6,199 bases of DNA from DATKKM01 sp035542855 (lineage in GTDB: Bacteria; Chloroflexota; Dehalococcoidia; SM23-28-2; RBG-16-64-32), in NCBI GenBank assembly GCA_035542855.1, contig DATKKM010000146.1, positions 1-6,199 of the forward strand, read 5' to 3'. Positions 5,835 through 6,199 of this stretch are shown here, in pieces (the stretch's first letter is position 1; each line of letters begins with the position of its first letter). Below the pieces are notes generated by a model that had not been told where the DNA came from, ran no database searches, and was given only the letters and a program-made list of their open reading frames with translations. The position numbers and the translations under genes were made by a program.

Positions 5835-5862
5835 TTGACACGCCCTCCGCACGCCGTATAGA
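5835..5862 (+). promoter_or_regulatory. Main candidate rRNA promoter P2
   Basis: A perfect -35 TTGACA (5835-5840) is 16 bases from TATAGA (5857-5862), which matches 4 of 6 -10 bases. Predicted start is near 5869, giving about 195 bases of leader before 16S. The consensus -35 and slightly short spacer are typical of strong stable-RNA promoters. It lies downstream of the terminator-like hairpin, so it is insulated from tilS transcription. Confidence 0.65.
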
Positions 5863-5869
5863 CTTAGCC

Positions 5870-6062
5870 GTTGGCTAACGCTTAATAGACGAGAACCCCG
5901 GGGAACTTCGGGCCAGTGGGCCCGGGCTTCTGGGATTCGTGCGTCCGCCGTCTGGTGGACGGTCTTCCTTAAGAGGGCACCTTAACAGCTGAATAGTGGA
6001 TGGAAGTGCGAGGCTCTCGTGCTAAACATACAAGCGCTAGGCTCTAAACCTGAAATGGATTT
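5870..6062 (+). promoter_or_regulatory. Structured rRNA leader with hairpins and boxA-like motif
   Basis: This noncoding leader holds a GC-rich hairpin CGGGCC/GGCCCG (5909-5914 with 5919-5924, loop AGTG), which can sit inside a longer imperfect stem joining ACGA (5889-5892) and CCC (5896-5898) to GGG (5932-5934) and TCGT (5937-5940). A second hairpin is CGTCCGCC (5942-5949) with GGTGGACG (5954-5961), loop GTCT, 8 pairs including one G-T. GCTCTAAAC (6041-6049) resembles the rRNA antitermination boxA (GCTCTTTAAC), and AGGCTCT occurs twice (6011-6017, 6039-6045). TGAAA (6051-6055) can pair with TTTCA (6063-6067) at the mature 16S end. Roles in antitermination and processing are inferred from other bacteria; the 3' flank needed for a processing stem is out of view. 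Confidence 0.5.
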
Positions 6063-6199
6063 TTTCATGAGGGTTTGATCCTGGCTCAGGACGAACGCTG
6101 GCGGCGCGCTTTACGCATGCAAGTCGCACGGACCTTCGGGTTAGTGGCGGACGGCTGAGTAACGCGTAGGCAATCTGCCCAGTGGTGGGGGACAACCTG
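6063..6199 (+). rRNA. rrs: 16S ribosomal RNA, 5' end (partial)
   Basis: The universal 5' signature GTTTGATCCTGGCTCAG begins at 6073 and is followed by GAACGCTGGCGGC, GCATGCAAGTCG, AGTGGCGGACGG and TGAGTAACGCG, all standard small-subunit rRNA landmarks. Aligning AGGGTTTG (6070) with E. coli position 8 puts the mature 5' end near 6063; the exact end is an estimate. The gene runs off the right edge after about 137 bases. The V1 hairpin is very short, an ACC/GGT stem capped by a TTCG tetraloop (6132-6141). Base 6072, E. coli position 10, is G where most bacteria have A. The gene is transcribed in the same direction as tilS, and 23S and 5S are expected to the right. Confidence 0.98.

Noticed and set aside
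5806..5838. Ten-codon open frame (MVPKTVQSER) with GGAG five bases upstream, ending in the P2 -35
   Set aside because: A frame this short with a ribosome-site-like tetramer is expected by chance, the peptide lacks regulatory codon runs, and it lies upstream of the main promoter.

Overview
This window is a GC-rich (by eye), gene-dense bacterial chromosome segment that ends inside the 5' part of a 16S rRNA gene. The 16S start, the short V1 hairpin and the gene set (MeaB-type GTPase, DUF2344/TIGR03936 protein, FtsB/DivIC-like protein, TilS) would fit a Chloroflexota-like bacterium, possibly of the Dehalococcoidia. That placement is an inference from memory of such sequences and was not tested by a tree.

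Layout, left to right. (1) Bases 1-203 hold the last 66 codons of a MeaB/ArgK-type GTPase. (2) Bases 204-378 are a convergent intergenic spacer with three copies of a short GCTCACCCTGAGG-type repeat, one of them inverted. (3) Bases 379-1086 on the minus strand hold a 235-residue protein whose start resembles the proteasome/HslV/Anbu Ntn-hydrolase fold, with Ser2 at the position of the catalytic nucleophile. (4) From a divergent promoter near 1128, an operon-like run of three plus-strand genes covers 1172-3805: a CNNM/CorC-type membrane protein with CBS domains, a stand-alone DUF2344/TIGR03936 protein and a histidine phosphatase. The first pair overlaps by 4 bases and the second pair is separated by 4. 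(5) A short, more AT-rich spacer carries a perfect DnaA-box 9-mer, a small hairpin and a likely promoter. It leads into an FtsB/DivIC-like division protein and then tilS. (6) Bases 5720-6062 are an rRNA leader with two candidate promoters, a terminator-like hairpin between them, two GC-rich hairpins and a boxA-like motif. (7) The first ~137 bases of 16S rRNA run off the right end.

The genes are mostly housekeeping: cobalamin-enzyme maintenance, ion transport, septum formation, decoding of AUA codons by lysidine-modified tRNA, and ribosome synthesis. The ftsB/divIC-tilS pair matches a neighbourhood found in many bacteria (in Bacillus subtilis it lies near the origin), here followed directly by an rRNA operon. 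I see no defence island, CRISPR array, transposase or clear novel multi-gene system. The least explained items are the proteasome-like protein, the intergenic repeat cluster and the regulatory architecture around the division gene and the rRNA leader.
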